From contig NZ_JAUYZK010000002.1 in assembly GCF_030688855.1 (NCBI RefSeq), positions 124,001-188,000 on the forward strand: a stretch of 64,000 nt of DNA, given 5' to 3'. The notes beneath the pieces were generated by a model. That model did no database searches. It was given only the letters and a program-made list of their open reading frames with translations, and was not told the origin of the DNA. Made by a program: the position numbers and the translations under genes. The DNA comes from Helicobacter cappadocius. Lineage in GTDB: Bacteria; Campylobacterota; Campylobacteria; Campylobacterales; Helicobacteraceae. How positions within the stretch are numbered: the stretch's first letter is position 1; every line of letters begins with the position of its first letter. Positions 28,026-37,917 of the stretch are shown here, one piece after another.

Positions 28026-28830
28026 ATACTCTAGTGTTGCTATTGGAAAGTTTGATGGAGTGCATATTGCACATAAAAAACTTTTTAAATACTTGGATGA
28101 TAATTCTTGTGTGCTTGTTATACATAAAAGTCATTCAAAATTTCTCACTCCATTAAAAATACGCGAAAAACTAATCTCTAAGCCATCTTATAAACTTCCT
28201 TTTAAGGATATTCATTCTTGGGATGGTGAAAGATTTGCGGATTTTTTAGATAAAAAACTTCCAAACCTTAAAAGAATTGTCGTTGGCTATGATTTTAGAT
28301 TTGGAAAAGATAAAAGTTATGGAGCAGATGATCTTAAAAGTCTTTTTAAGGCAGAAGTGCTGATTGTTCCAGAAATCAAAATAGAAAATCTCCCATTACA
28401 TTCAAGTATTATTAGAGAGCTGATTGGTTTTGGAGATATAAAACTCGCGAATAAACTTTTAGGGAGAAACTATAGTTTAGAAGGCGGAGTAATTTGTGGT
28501 CAAAATTTAGGTTCCAAGGAGCTTTATCCTACCATTAATATCAAAACCCAATCTTTTGTACTACCTGGAAACGGAGTGTATGCAAGTTTTACTCATTTTA
28601 AATCAAGAGTTTTTCCTTCGGTGTCTTTTGTGGGTAATCGGCTCAGTACAGATAGACATTTTTCTATTGAAACTCATATCTTAGACAAAAATATCGAGTT
28701 GGAAGAAAAGACTATTCAAATAGAATTTGTCGATAAAATCCGTGATAATAGACATTTTGAAAATCTCTCAGAATTAAAGCATCAAATATCTTTAGACATC
28801 AAAAATGCAAAAGATATCTTGAATACCTAA
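27991..28830 (+). CDS. ribF: bifunctional riboflavin kinase/FAD synthetase
   Basis: RibF makes FMN and then FAD. In 279 residues the N-terminal FAD synthetase half has AIGKFDGVHIAHKKL and VGYDFRFGKD; the C-terminal kinase half has LEGGVICGQNLGSKELYPTIN and LPGNGVYAS. ATG at 27991 follows AGAGGGGA and begins MKNFLSMSKS, close to the H. pylori N-terminus. It overlaps tlyA, so the two are likely cotranscribed and coupled. Confidence 0.92.
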   Translation: MKNFLSMSKSLEYSSVAIGKFDGVHIAHKKLFKYLDDNSCVLVIHKSHSKFLTPLKIREKLISKPSYKLPFKDIHSWDGERFADFLDKKLPNLKRIVVGYDFRFGKDKSYGADDLKSLFKAEVLIVPEIKIENLPLHSSIIRELIGFGDIKLANKLLGRNYSLEGGVICGQNLGSKELYPTINIKTQSFVLPGNGVYASFTHFKSRVFPSVSFVGNRLSTDRHFSIETHILDKNIELEEKTIQIEFVDKIRDNRHFENLSELKHQISLDIKNAKDILNT

Positions 28831-28986
28831 ATAAATTTTTTAAGTGTAAAATATTATTCTAAAAGGAAAAACTGGTAAAAATGTAAAAAATTGTACAAAA
28901 AAATACGCTAGTTTTTTTTATAAATATATTTTTAAGTCAAAACATATCAAAGTTATTGCTTTTAATAATCCATTCAGGAGCCAAAG

Positions 28987-30261
28987 ATGAATACTCGTAA
29001 AAAAGCAATAGAAGATGCAAAATCAATATTTAGAGTTTGTAGTGGAAATTTTTTGGAAATGTATGATTTTGCAGTGTATGGATTTTATGCTAGTTTTATC
29101 GCACAGGTATTTTTTCCTTCACATAGCCAATTTACATCAATTATGATGAGTTTTATGGCTTTTGGGGTTGGATTTTTGATGCGTCCAATTGGTGCGATTG
29201 TTTTGGGATCTTATATGGATAGACACGGACGAAAAAAAGGTCTTTTGATAACCCTCTCTCTTATGGCACTTGGAACTTTGAGTATTGCAATAACTCCTTC
29301 GTATTCACAAATAGGGATTTTTGCACCTATTATTGTAGTCATAGGGAGGTTGCTACAAGGATTTAGTGCAGGGGCAGAGTTAGGGGGCGTGAGTGTATAT
29401 TTAGCAGAAATTGCCCCATCAAATAAAAAAGGTTTTTATGTTTCTTGGCAAAGTGCTTCTCAACAGGTTGCTACAGTTGTTGCAGGGCTCTTTGGGGTAG
29501 GGTTGCATTATATTTTTGGAGACTTGGTAATGAGCGAATGGGGTTGGCGGATTCCTTTTGTTTTTGGTTGTTTGGTTGTGCCATTTTTGATAATCATCAG
29601 AAAAACACTCCAAGAGACCCCCGAATTTGAAACGCGAAAATCTCAAGGTGTGAGCAAGATTAAAGAAATGATTTTTGATATATTTAAAAATTGGAAAATT
29701 ATGGTATTAGGATCGTTGTTTGTCATGATGACAACTGTAACTTTTTATTTTATTACATCCTATACTCCAACATTTGCAAGTAATATTTTAAATCTTTCAA
29801 GATTGGATAGTTTTTTAATCACAGCAATTATTGGAGCAAGTAATTTTTTCTGGCTTCCTGTTATGGGTGCATTAAGCGATAAAATTGGTCGTAAGCCTAT
29901 CTTGATAGTGATGACTTTGCTGAGTTTTTTCACAGCTTATCCGGTAATGTATTTTTTGGTGCATCATATCAGCTTTGTCAATCTTATGATAGTTGAGCTT
30001 TGGCTTAGTTTCATATATGGTAGCTACAATGGAGCAATGGTGGTAGCACTCTCAGAGGTGATGCCTTCTAGTGTGAGAGTGCTCGGATTCTCGCTGACTT
30101 ATTCTTTGGCAGTGGCTATTTTTGGAGGTTTTACTCCTGTAATCTCGACATATTTTATCGAGCTTACAAATAATAAGGCTATGCCTGGTATTTGGCTAAG
30201 TATAGCCGGGCTTTGTAGTCTTTTTGCCACAACAATTTTATTTAAAAAAAGAAAAATTTAA
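28987..30261 (+). CDS. MFS transporter, metabolite:H+ symporter (MHS) family, citrate-like
   Basis: A 424-residue, 12-helix major facilitator protein. Features of the MHS family (citrate, tricarballylate, proline/betaine, alpha-ketoglutarate carriers) are seen: GNFLEMYDFAVYGFYASFIA at the start, the loop 2-3 motif DRHGRKKGLL, GRLLQGFSAGAELGGVSVYL, WQSASQQVA, and the second-half repeat SDKIGRKPIL. Similarity to my memory is strongest with citrate-proton symporters, but substrate cannot be settled by reading. ATG at 28987 has AGGAG upstream. The 156-bp upstream gap looks like its promoter region. Confidence 0.85.
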   Translation: MNTRKKAIEDAKSIFRVCSGNFLEMYDFAVYGFYASFIAQVFFPSHSQFTSIMMSFMAFGVGFLMRPIGAIVLGSYMDRHGRKKGLLITLSLMALGTLSIAITPSYSQIGIFAPIIVVIGRLLQGFSAGAELGGVSVYLAEIAPSNKKGFYVSWQSASQQVATVVAGLFGVGLHYIFGDLVMSEWGWRIPFVFGCLVVPFLIIIRKTLQETPEFETRKSQGVSKIKEMIFDIFKNWKIMVLGSLFVMMTTVTFYFITSYTPTFASNILNLSRLDSFLITAIIGASNFFWLPVMGALSDKIGRKPILIVMTLLSFFTAYPVMYFLVHHISFVNLMIVELWLSFIYGSYNGAMVVALSEVMPSSVRVLGFSLTYSLAVAIFGGFTPVISTYFIELTNNKAMPGIWLSIAGLCSLFATTILFKKRKI

Positions 30262-30311
30262 AAACAATATAGTTTTTTTAGAGTAAAAGTTTTTATTAAG
30301 CCCAAGAATTA

Positions 30312-30317
30312 TATAAT
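30312..30317 (+). promoter_or_regulatory. -10 element for the SRP RNA
   Basis: TATAAT ends 6 bases before the predicted 5' end of the RNA, an ideal distance for transcription start. Confidence 0.6.
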
Positions 30318-30323
30318 TTGTTT

Positions 30324-30427
30324 GCCTCTTTTCAGACCTATGCAATTATAGCTTGGGATAATGCTTCAGGGTGGGAACACAGCAGAGTAGCCCATACTAT
30401 GGTGTGCCTTAGCCATCTGGAGAGGGG
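30324..30427 (+). ncRNA. ffs: small signal recognition particle RNA (4.5S type)
   Basis: The SRP RNA core is visible: CAGG, then a GTG/CAC stem closing a GGAA tetraloop (30371-30380), then AGCAG, the asymmetric loop bound by the Ffh M domain. The ends pair through GCCTCTTTTCAGA with TCTGGAGAGG(GG), giving a hairpin of about 104 nt, a normal length for the small bacterial form. A short GGGTTTATAACCC stem follows and may act in termination or processing. It works with Ffh and FtsY in membrane targeting. Exact ends are estimated from the terminal stem. Confidence 0.85.
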
Positions 30428-30559
30428 TTTATAACCCATATATTTATTCTCAATATTTTCTTATTTTAAAAATATTTCAACTTTACCCTCATTTACTTTC
30501 TATGAATATTTTTTTATCATATTTTCAAGTGTATACAAAACAAAAAAAGGAGATCTTCG

Positions 30560-31306
30560 ATGAAAAAAATAGCTTTATGCTTAGGAGTTGCTCTGGTGTT
30601 TTCATCAGTAGCTTTTGCTAATGGACCCAAATGGGATTATGAAGGAAAAAATTCTCCACAAAATTGGGGGAAGATTTCAAAGGATTTTGATACCTGTTCG
30701 CTTGGCAAGTCTCAATCACCGGTTAATATAACCAATTTTACTGAGACAAAAATGCCTTACAAAATCATTTTTTCTTATAAAGCTTTTCCAAAATTAGAAG
30801 TAGATGATGGTAGAACTATCAGGGTTGAATACAATAAAGATGCTTATGTGTCTATAGATGGACATCGATATTACCTCACACAATTCCACTTCCATTCCCC
30901 AGCAGAAAATCTACTCAAAAATAAGCAATATCCACTTGAGATGCACTTGGTGCATCAGGATAAAGATGGACACTTGTTGGTTGTAGCTATTTGGTTTAAA
31001 GAGGGCAAAGATAATAAAATTTTAGATCCAGTATGGAAGGCTATGCCTCAAAAAGTGGGTGAGAAAATCAAAGTTTCAAATGTTGATTTAGGAAAACTTA
31101 TTCCAAAAAAACTTGATTTTTTTCATTATGATGGATCTTTGACTACTCCTCCTTGTACAGAAGGCGTGAGTTGGTTTATACTCAAAGAACCTCTTGAAGT
31201 CTCAAAAGATCAGATAAAAAAAATACAACAAACCCTGAAAGAATCCAACAATAGACCTGTTCAACCACTGAACAATAGAAAGGTTGAATTGTATATTCAG
31301 CAATAA
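30560..31306 (+). CDS. alpha-class carbonic anhydrase, periplasmic
   Basis: Interconverts CO2 and bicarbonate; in Helicobacter the alpha enzyme is periplasmic and helps acid acclimation with urease. The 248 residues start with a clear signal peptide (MKKIALCLGVALVFSSVAFA), then WDYEGKNSPQNWGKI, SQSPVNI, the zinc histidines in QFHFHSPAEN and EMHLVHQDKDGHLLVVAIWF, and the LTTPPCTEGVSW substrate pocket. ATG at 30560 follows AAAGGAG. It lies just downstream of the SRP RNA with its own leader of about 130 bases. Confidence 0.93.
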   Translation: MKKIALCLGVALVFSSVAFANGPKWDYEGKNSPQNWGKISKDFDTCSLGKSQSPVNITNFTETKMPYKIIFSYKAFPKLEVDDGRTIRVEYNKDAYVSIDGHRYYLTQFHFHSPAENLLKNKQYPLEMHLVHQDKDGHLLVVAIWFKEGKDNKILDPVWKAMPQKVGEKIKVSNVDLGKLIPKKLDFFHYDGSLTTPPCTEGVSWFILKEPLEVSKDQIKKIQQTLKESNNRPVQPLNNRKVELYIQQ

Positions 31307-31313
31307 TATTATC

Positions 31314-32463
<1,150 letters not shown>

Positions 32464-32476
32464 TTAAACCTTTTGG

Positions 32477-32482
32477 TATAAT
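32477..32482 (+). promoter_or_regulatory. -10 element for the TrkA-like/aroB operon
   Basis: TATAAT, 54 bases before the TTG start at 32537, within the short divergent region with tgt. Likely start of the long plus-strand operon reaching bioV. Confidence 0.5.
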
Positions 32483-32536
32483 CATAAGCATAAAAGAACA
32501 GGTCAATATAAATTAACTTTAAGCAAAGGGATATAT

Positions 32537-33964
32537 TTGAAAAAAATTGTTTTGATTGGTGATGGAATTGTAGCAAAAAAATTTTTTGAAACTGTGCTTG
32601 AAAAATATTTTAGCAATAATCTCTATACGGTTATTTCAAAAGATTCTAGCTTTGTGCCAGAAAAGATTCCTAGTACATTTAATTTTCAAATTTTTGATCC
32701 AACCTCTGCGTATAAACTTTTGAATATTGTAAATAATGAAATCAGCGATGTTTTTATCATAATGGAAGATCCAAAAGAACGTGAGATTGTATATGAAATT
32801 ATTAAAAATAAGCACAAAGATATTCGAATTGTCTTGACTGCTTATGAGGATGAAATTACGCTCCCTAGCATATTAGAAGATGAAAGATCAGTTGTTATAG
32901 AAGAGGCCAAAACTATTGCAGGAAGACTCTTAGCTAGACTTCCTAATGTTCCATTGATTCCGCAAGGATTTGGCTTGGAGCAGGGTGAAGTGATGGAAAT
33001 AGGTGTGCCTTTTGGTAGTGTGTTTACCTATCGTCATATTGGATCAATAGAACAAAAAAACTATAAAATTGTTGGGATTTATAGGCATGGCGAATTTATT
33101 TTGAGTAATTATTCGATTGTTATACAACCTACAGATGTTTTGTTGGTAGCTGGAGATCCAAAAGTTCTAGAAAATGTGTATAGGCAAATAAAAAGTGATA
33201 TAGGTCAATTCCCTGCACCTTTTGGAAAAGATATTTATGTTTATGTTGATACTCTCTTGCAGTCAAAAAAATCCGTGATGAGAGATATTCAACAAGCACT
33301 CTTTATACACAAAAATACAAAAAGTGCAAGATTGAATATTTGCGTACTCAATCCATCTAATTTTGAACTTCTCAAAGAGATAAAAGCACTTGATGAGCTA
33401 GATGTAAATGTGATGCTAGAATACAATGGGATGAGTTTTGTTCAAAAGCTACAAGAAGATGCTGAAAAGAAAATAGGTTTAGTTGTTATTGGTAAAGAAA
33501 TTTTCTCTTCTCGTTTTCATAGAAAGGCACTTTTTGAACTTTCTACCCCTGTGTTTAAGAGCAGCTCAAGAAGCTTGGAAAATCTAAGAGATAGCGTTGT
33601 TGTTCTCAATGATGAAATGAATGAGGGGGAAAATATTTCTTCGATCATTTTTGATATTTCTATTCAGATGGGATTAGGAGTGTTGCTTTATGATTTTGAT
33701 CCTGATAAACACTATCAAATTGAAGTTGCACGAGATTATCAAAATCTTTCGCGTATTTTTGATAAGAAAATTAAAATCACTCGCACAAATTCTAAAAATC
33801 CTATTTTATTCCTAAAGGAATCTAAAAATCCGCTTTTACAGTTTCTGCCTTTTGAACATTGTATTACAAGGACGAGATTTTTTTGGTTCGCTTCTACAAA
33901 AGTAGAAAAAATTTCTTTTATGTTGGATAATAATCCTCAAATTTTTATTCCTATTACAGAGTAA
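32537..33964 (+). CDS. TrkA-like NAD-binding/TrkA-C domain protein
   Basis: A 475-residue cytoplasmic protein. The N-terminus is Rossmann-like (KKIVLIGDGIVAKKFFETVL), followed by a TrkA_C-like domain around VMEIGVPFGSVFTYRHIGSI and ILSNYSIVIQPTDVLLVAGD. The C-terminal half resembles a nucleotide-alpha-hydrolase-like fold without clear motifs. H. pylori has a homologous gene between tgt and aroB. TTG start at 32537 behind AAGGGA. It may gate or sense ligands for a K+ system, but no channel partner is encoded nearby, so the role is unproven. Confidence 0.75.
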   Translation: MKKIVLIGDGIVAKKFFETVLEKYFSNNLYTVISKDSSFVPEKIPSTFNFQIFDPTSAYKLLNIVNNEISDVFIIMEDPKEREIVYEIIKNKHKDIRIVLTAYEDEITLPSILEDERSVVIEEAKTIAGRLLARLPNVPLIPQGFGLEQGEVMEIGVPFGSVFTYRHIGSIEQKNYKIVGIYRHGEFILSNYSIVIQPTDVLLVAGDPKVLENVYRQIKSDIGQFPAPFGKDIYVYVDTLLQSKKSVMRDIQQALFIHKNTKSARLNICVLNPSNFELLKEIKALDELDVNVMLEYNGMSFVQKLQEDAEKKIGLVVIGKEIFSSRFHRKALFELSTPVFKSSSRSLENLRDSVVVLNDEMNEGENISSIIFDISIQMGLGVLLYDFDPDKHYQIEVARDYQNLSRIFDKKIKITRTNSKNPILFLKESKNPLLQFLPFEHCITRTRFFWFASTKVEKISFMLDNNPQIFIPITE

Positions 33965-33969
33965 TATAC

Positions 33970-35019
33970 GTGAAAAAAATACAAGAAATCACTGTTTCGA
34001 CATCTAATCTCACTTACTCTGTAAAAATAGGCAGACTTGATAAAATTATTCACAAAGGCAAGGTTCTTGTAGTGAGTAATCCAAAGATAGCAGGGATGTA
34101 TTTACAAGATTTGTTAGATTGCATCCAAGCTGATGAAGTCTTTGTGAGTATTGTTCCTGATGGAGAAAGTCACAAGAATTTTGAAAGTATTGATAAGATT
34201 CTTGAAGTTGCTTTTGAGAGTAGGTTGGATAGAAAATCTCTAATGATAGCACTTGGCGGAGGAGTTATAAGCGATATGGTGGGTTTTGCCAGTGGGATTT
34301 ATCAAAGAGGTGTCGATTTTATAACGATCCCTACAACTCTACTTGCTCAAGTGGATGCTTCCGTGGGTGGTAAAACAGGCATCAATAATAGGTTTGGAAA
34401 AAACCTCGTAGGGATTTTTCATCAACCTAAAGCTGTCTATGTTAATCCATTGTATCTTCAGACCCTGCCCAAAAGAGAATTTAGTGCAGGAGTTGCTGAA
34501 ATAATAAAAATGGCAGTTTGTTTTGATAAGGATTTTTTTAATTGGCTCAAAGACAATGATCTAAACGATAGAGATTGTCTTGAAATTGCGATTGCTAGAA
34601 GCATTCAGATTAAGGCTAATGTTGTAAGTTTGGATGAAACAGAGCAGGGTATTCGTGGAGCACTCAACTATGGTCACACATTTGCTCATGTGATTGAGAA
34701 CGAAACCAATTATCATACATTCTTACATGGAGAAGCTGTGGCAATTGGCATGAGGATGGCAAATGATTTAGCTTTAAAGCTTGGCTTAATGAGTGTAGAA
34801 AATATTAAATCTATAGATTTTTTGCTCAATCGTTATGATCTAAATCACAACTATCACATCAAAGATGTTGAAAGTTTTTATGACAAGTTTTTCTTGGATA
34901 AAAAAACTCAAAATGATAAAATAAAATTTATCTTTCCAAAAGGTATTGGTGATGTTGCAATAACAGATGAAGTGCCTAAAGATAAACTTTTTGAAACATT
35001 GAAAAAGTGGGGCAAATAG
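33970..35019 (+). CDS. aroB: 3-dehydroquinate synthase
   Basis: AroB makes 3-dehydroquinate from DAHP using NAD+ and a metal. The 349 residues show PDGESHKNFESID, ALGGGVISDMVGFASGIY, TIPTTLLAQVDASVGGKTGI, ALNYGHTFAHVIE and HGEAVAIGM, which supply the NAD-binding and metal-ligand residues. The GTG start at 33970 lies 5 bases after the previous stop, so the operon is tight. Confidence 0.95.
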   Translation: MKKIQEITVSTSNLTYSVKIGRLDKIIHKGKVLVVSNPKIAGMYLQDLLDCIQADEVFVSIVPDGESHKNFESIDKILEVAFESRLDRKSLMIALGGGVISDMVGFASGIYQRGVDFITIPTTLLAQVDASVGGKTGINNRFGKNLVGIFHQPKAVYVNPLYLQTLPKREFSAGVAEIIKMAVCFDKDFFNWLKDNDLNDRDCLEIAIARSIQIKANVVSLDETEQGIRGALNYGHTFAHVIENETNYHTFLHGEAVAIGMRMANDLALKLGLMSVENIKSIDFLLNRYDLNHNYHIKDVESFYDKFFLDKKTQNDKIKFIFPKGIGDVAITDEVPKDKLFETLKKWGK

Positions 35020-35021
35020 CA

Positions 35022-36650
35022 ATGAACTATCATTTTAAATTCTCTATAATAGCCCTCATTCTCGTATTTTTTGGCTTTAATCTACTGCAAGCTGAACATG
35101 TAAATAATACAATCAAAAATAATGACTCCCAAATCCAGTCACTCAAAATCCAAATAAAGCAAATTAACGACAAAATATCTTCAAACAAAAGTATTTGGTT
35201 AAAAAAATACACAAATTTTGCCATATACAATCAAATCATAGCAGATATTGAAAAGATCAAAAAAGAACTCAAAAATTTAAAAAACCACAAATCTGCTGAC
35301 AATTCCAAAATTAATACCTTAAATCATAAGCTAGAAACCCTAGAAAGACAAGAAGAGCTTTTGCAAGAATATAAAACCAATCCCTTCAAAGAACTCATAG
35401 AAAAGCCTCAAATTACCAATATTCCAAATATTTCTAATCCGATAGCCATTATCGGTGGTATTTCTTTTATCAAAAATCTTGAAAATCAAAAATCTATCCT
35501 CAAAAAAAACCAAAAGAATTTAGAATCTATTATAAAAGATTTAGATAAAAAATATTTTTTACTACAGGAGCTTTGGGAGTTTGATAAATCAAAAGAAATT
35601 CTTGATCAAATTCGTCAAAACCAAAGTAAGAAATTAGAACTTCAAAGTGCTCAAAATATTCTTAATACAACTATTGATATTTACAGTAAAGATAGTGATG
35701 AAGTCGTGGCTAGACTCAAGCTTCAGATTAAAAACCAGATTTTCAAACTTATTTATATTGGTCTCACTGTTATTTTTACCATAGCCTTGGCGTTAGCCTT
35801 GAAGGTGTTTGTCAGACGTTATATCCATGACAATGAAAGAGCCTATACTGCTAGCAAAATCATTAATTTTTTCAATATCAGTATCATCATTTTGATTTTA
35901 TTATTTGCTTATTTAGAGAATGTTACCTATTTGGTCGCATTTTTGGGTTTTGCATCTGCAGGACTAGCTATTGCAATGAAAGATTTATTTATGAGCGTTT
36001 TGGGGTGGTTTGTTATTGTGCTTGGTGGAAGTGTGCATGTTGGGGATAGGATAAGGGTGAGTAAAGATGGAAGTGTCTATGTTGGAGATGTTTTAGATAT
36101 TTCTATGCTTCGTATCACGATGCACGAAGATGTAACCCTCACTACCTATTTGGAAAATCGTCGTGCTGGTAGAATCATTTTTATTCCTAATAATTATATT
36201 TTTACTACGATGTTTGCTAACTATACACATGGAGGAATGAAGACTGTTTGGGATGGTGTGGATTTTACTATCACTTTTGATTCCAATTATAAGAAAGCAC
36301 TTTCTATTGCATCAGATGTTGCAACAAAATATTCGCGTGGATACACTGAAATTACACGAAAACAACTCAATAAAATGAGAGATAAATATTCCTTACGAAA
36401 TAATAATATTGAGCCAAAAACCTTTAGCATTATTGAGTCTAATGGAATTAGAATCTCTGTTTGGTATCAGACAAATGCTTATGCAACCTTGACTATTAGA
36501 AGTACTATTTCTGGAGAAATCATTGAAAAAATCTTAAAAGAACCAGATATTTTTATCGCTTATACAACAACTAAGTTGATCAAGGATGGTACCGATGGTT
36601 TTGGAAATAAAACCGTTAAAACAGGTAGTATTGAAGAAGAAAAGGATTGA
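35022..36650 (+). CDS. MscS family mechanosensitive ion channel
   Basis: A 542-residue protein with a signal peptide (to LLQAE), a long lysine/asparagine-rich coiled-coil periplasmic region (about 30-225), then three transmembrane helices and the MscS pore helix (FLGFASAGLAIAMKDLFMSVLGW) and beta domain (VHVGDRIRV, GRIIFIPNNYIFTTMFANYT). It releases solutes on hypo-osmotic shock. ATG at 35022 gives the signal peptide start; an in-frame GTG at 35007 lies inside aroB. The order aroB-mscS-mtaB is that of H. pylori. Confidence 0.88.
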   Translation: MNYHFKFSIIALILVFFGFNLLQAEHVNNTIKNNDSQIQSLKIQIKQINDKISSNKSIWLKKYTNFAIYNQIIADIEKIKKELKNLKNHKSADNSKINTLNHKLETLERQEELLQEYKTNPFKELIEKPQITNIPNISNPIAIIGGISFIKNLENQKSILKKNQKNLESIIKDLDKKYFLLQELWEFDKSKEILDQIRQNQSKKLELQSAQNILNTTIDIYSKDSDEVVARLKLQIKNQIFKLIYIGLTVIFTIALALALKVFVRRYIHDNERAYTASKIINFFNISIIILILLFAYLENVTYLVAFLGFASAGLAIAMKDLFMSVLGWFVIVLGGSVHVGDRIRVSKDGSVYVGDVLDISMLRITMHEDVTLTTYLENRRAGRIIFIPNNYIFTTMFANYTHGGMKTVWDGVDFTITFDSNYKKALSIASDVATKYSRGYTEITRKQLNKMRDKYSLRNNNIEPKTFSIIESNGIRISVWYQTNAYATLTIRSTISGEIIEKILKEPDIFIAYTTTKLIKDGTDGFGNKTVKTGSIEEEKD

Positions 36651-36651
36651 C

Positions 36652-37917
36652 ATGTCACAAAAAATATTTTTCAAAACCTTTGGCTGCCGCACGAATCTTT
36701 TTGATACTCAGGTGATGCGTGAAAAGCTTAAAAACTTTGAATGTGTAGATGATGAGGAAAATGCAGATATTGTAGTGGTGAATTCTTGCACAGTTACAAA
36801 CGGTGCTGATAGTGGTGTGAGGAGTTATGTAAATAAACTTCACAATATTGGTAAAAAGGTTTATTTTACGGGTTGTGGGGTAAAAACACAAGGTCAAAAA
36901 CTTTTTGAAAAAAATCTTACTTTTGGGGTTTTTGATCATAGCTATAAAGAAAAAATTGATGATTTCTTGCATTATCAGGAGAGATTTTTTTATACCGATA
37001 GAGCAGATGAAGATCATCTTGATTCAACTTTAGTGAGTGAATTTGTGGGAAAACACAGAGCATTTATCAAAATCCAAGAAGGTTGCGATTTTGCTTGTAG
37101 TTATTGTATCATCCCTTTTGTTAGAGGAAAGGCTAGAAGTATGGATAGCTCAAAAATTCTCAATCAAATCAGCATCCTAGCAGATAAAGGTATATCAGAG
37201 GTGGTTCTTACAGGGACAAATGTGGGTAGCTATGGCATGGATAAAGGCACTAATATTGCTAAATTAATCAAATCTATCTCGAAGATTACAGGAATAAAAC
37301 GTATTCGTATAGGAAGCTTAGAGCCAAGTCAGATCAATGATGAGTTTTTGGAACTTTTAGATGCTGATTTTATGGAGAAACATCTGCATATAGCCTTGCA
37401 ATATACACAAAATAGTATGCTTGAAAGAATGAATCGTCATAATCGTTTTGACAATGATTTTATTCTTTTGCAAAACATATCAAAAAAGGGATTTGCGATA
37501 GGAACGGATTTTATCATAGGTCATCCAGGTGAGGATGAATTTGTATGGGCAGAAGCTTTTGAAAATGTAAAATCTCTTCCTCTTACACATATTCATCCAT
37601 TTATTTATAGTCCGCGTGAAAACACTCCTTCAGCATCAATGGGAAATATAGTCAATGGGAATATTTCAAAATACAGACTTCATCAACTTAATACTATTGT
37701 CAAAGAAAAAAATCTTACCTTTAGAAAAAATCTAAAATCTCAAAAAAAATCACTGAATGTCCTCATAGAAAATTTTCAAAATGGTTTTTATAATGGTCTT
37801 GATGAATATTTTAATAAAATCAAAATTCATTCAAAATCACCTATTTCTTCCAAATGGTTAGTGGTATCAGATTATAAGGTGTTAAGCGATATAAACGAGG
37901 CACAAATTGAAGAATAA
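36652..37917 (+). CDS. mtaB: tRNA N6-threonylcarbamoyladenosine(37) methylthiotransferase
   Basis: MtaB is a radical-SAM enzyme that adds a methylthio group to t6A37 of tRNA. The 421 residues have the N-terminal cluster-binding cysteines in KTFGCRTNLFD, NSCTVTN and FTGCGVK, and the radical-SAM motif CDFACSYCIIPFVRG. The MtaB type is favoured over MiaB by length and by the weak or absent C-terminal TRAM domain. ATG at 36652 follows AAAGGA. The next gene starts before its stop. Confidence 0.88.
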   Translation: MSQKIFFKTFGCRTNLFDTQVMREKLKNFECVDDEENADIVVVNSCTVTNGADSGVRSYVNKLHNIGKKVYFTGCGVKTQGQKLFEKNLTFGVFDHSYKEKIDDFLHYQERFFYTDRADEDHLDSTLVSEFVGKHRAFIKIQEGCDFACSYCIIPFVRGKARSMDSSKILNQISILADKGISEVVLTGTNVGSYGMDKGTNIAKLIKSISKITGIKRIRIGSLEPSQINDEFLELLDADFMEKHLHIALQYTQNSMLERMNRHNRFDNDFILLQNISKKGFAIGTDFIIGHPGEDEFVWAEAFENVKSLPLTHIHPFIYSPRENTPSASMGNIVNGNISKYRLHQLNTIVKEKNLTFRKNLKSQKKSLNVLIENFQNGFYNGLDEYFNKIKIHSKSPISSKWLVVSDYKVLSDINEAQIEE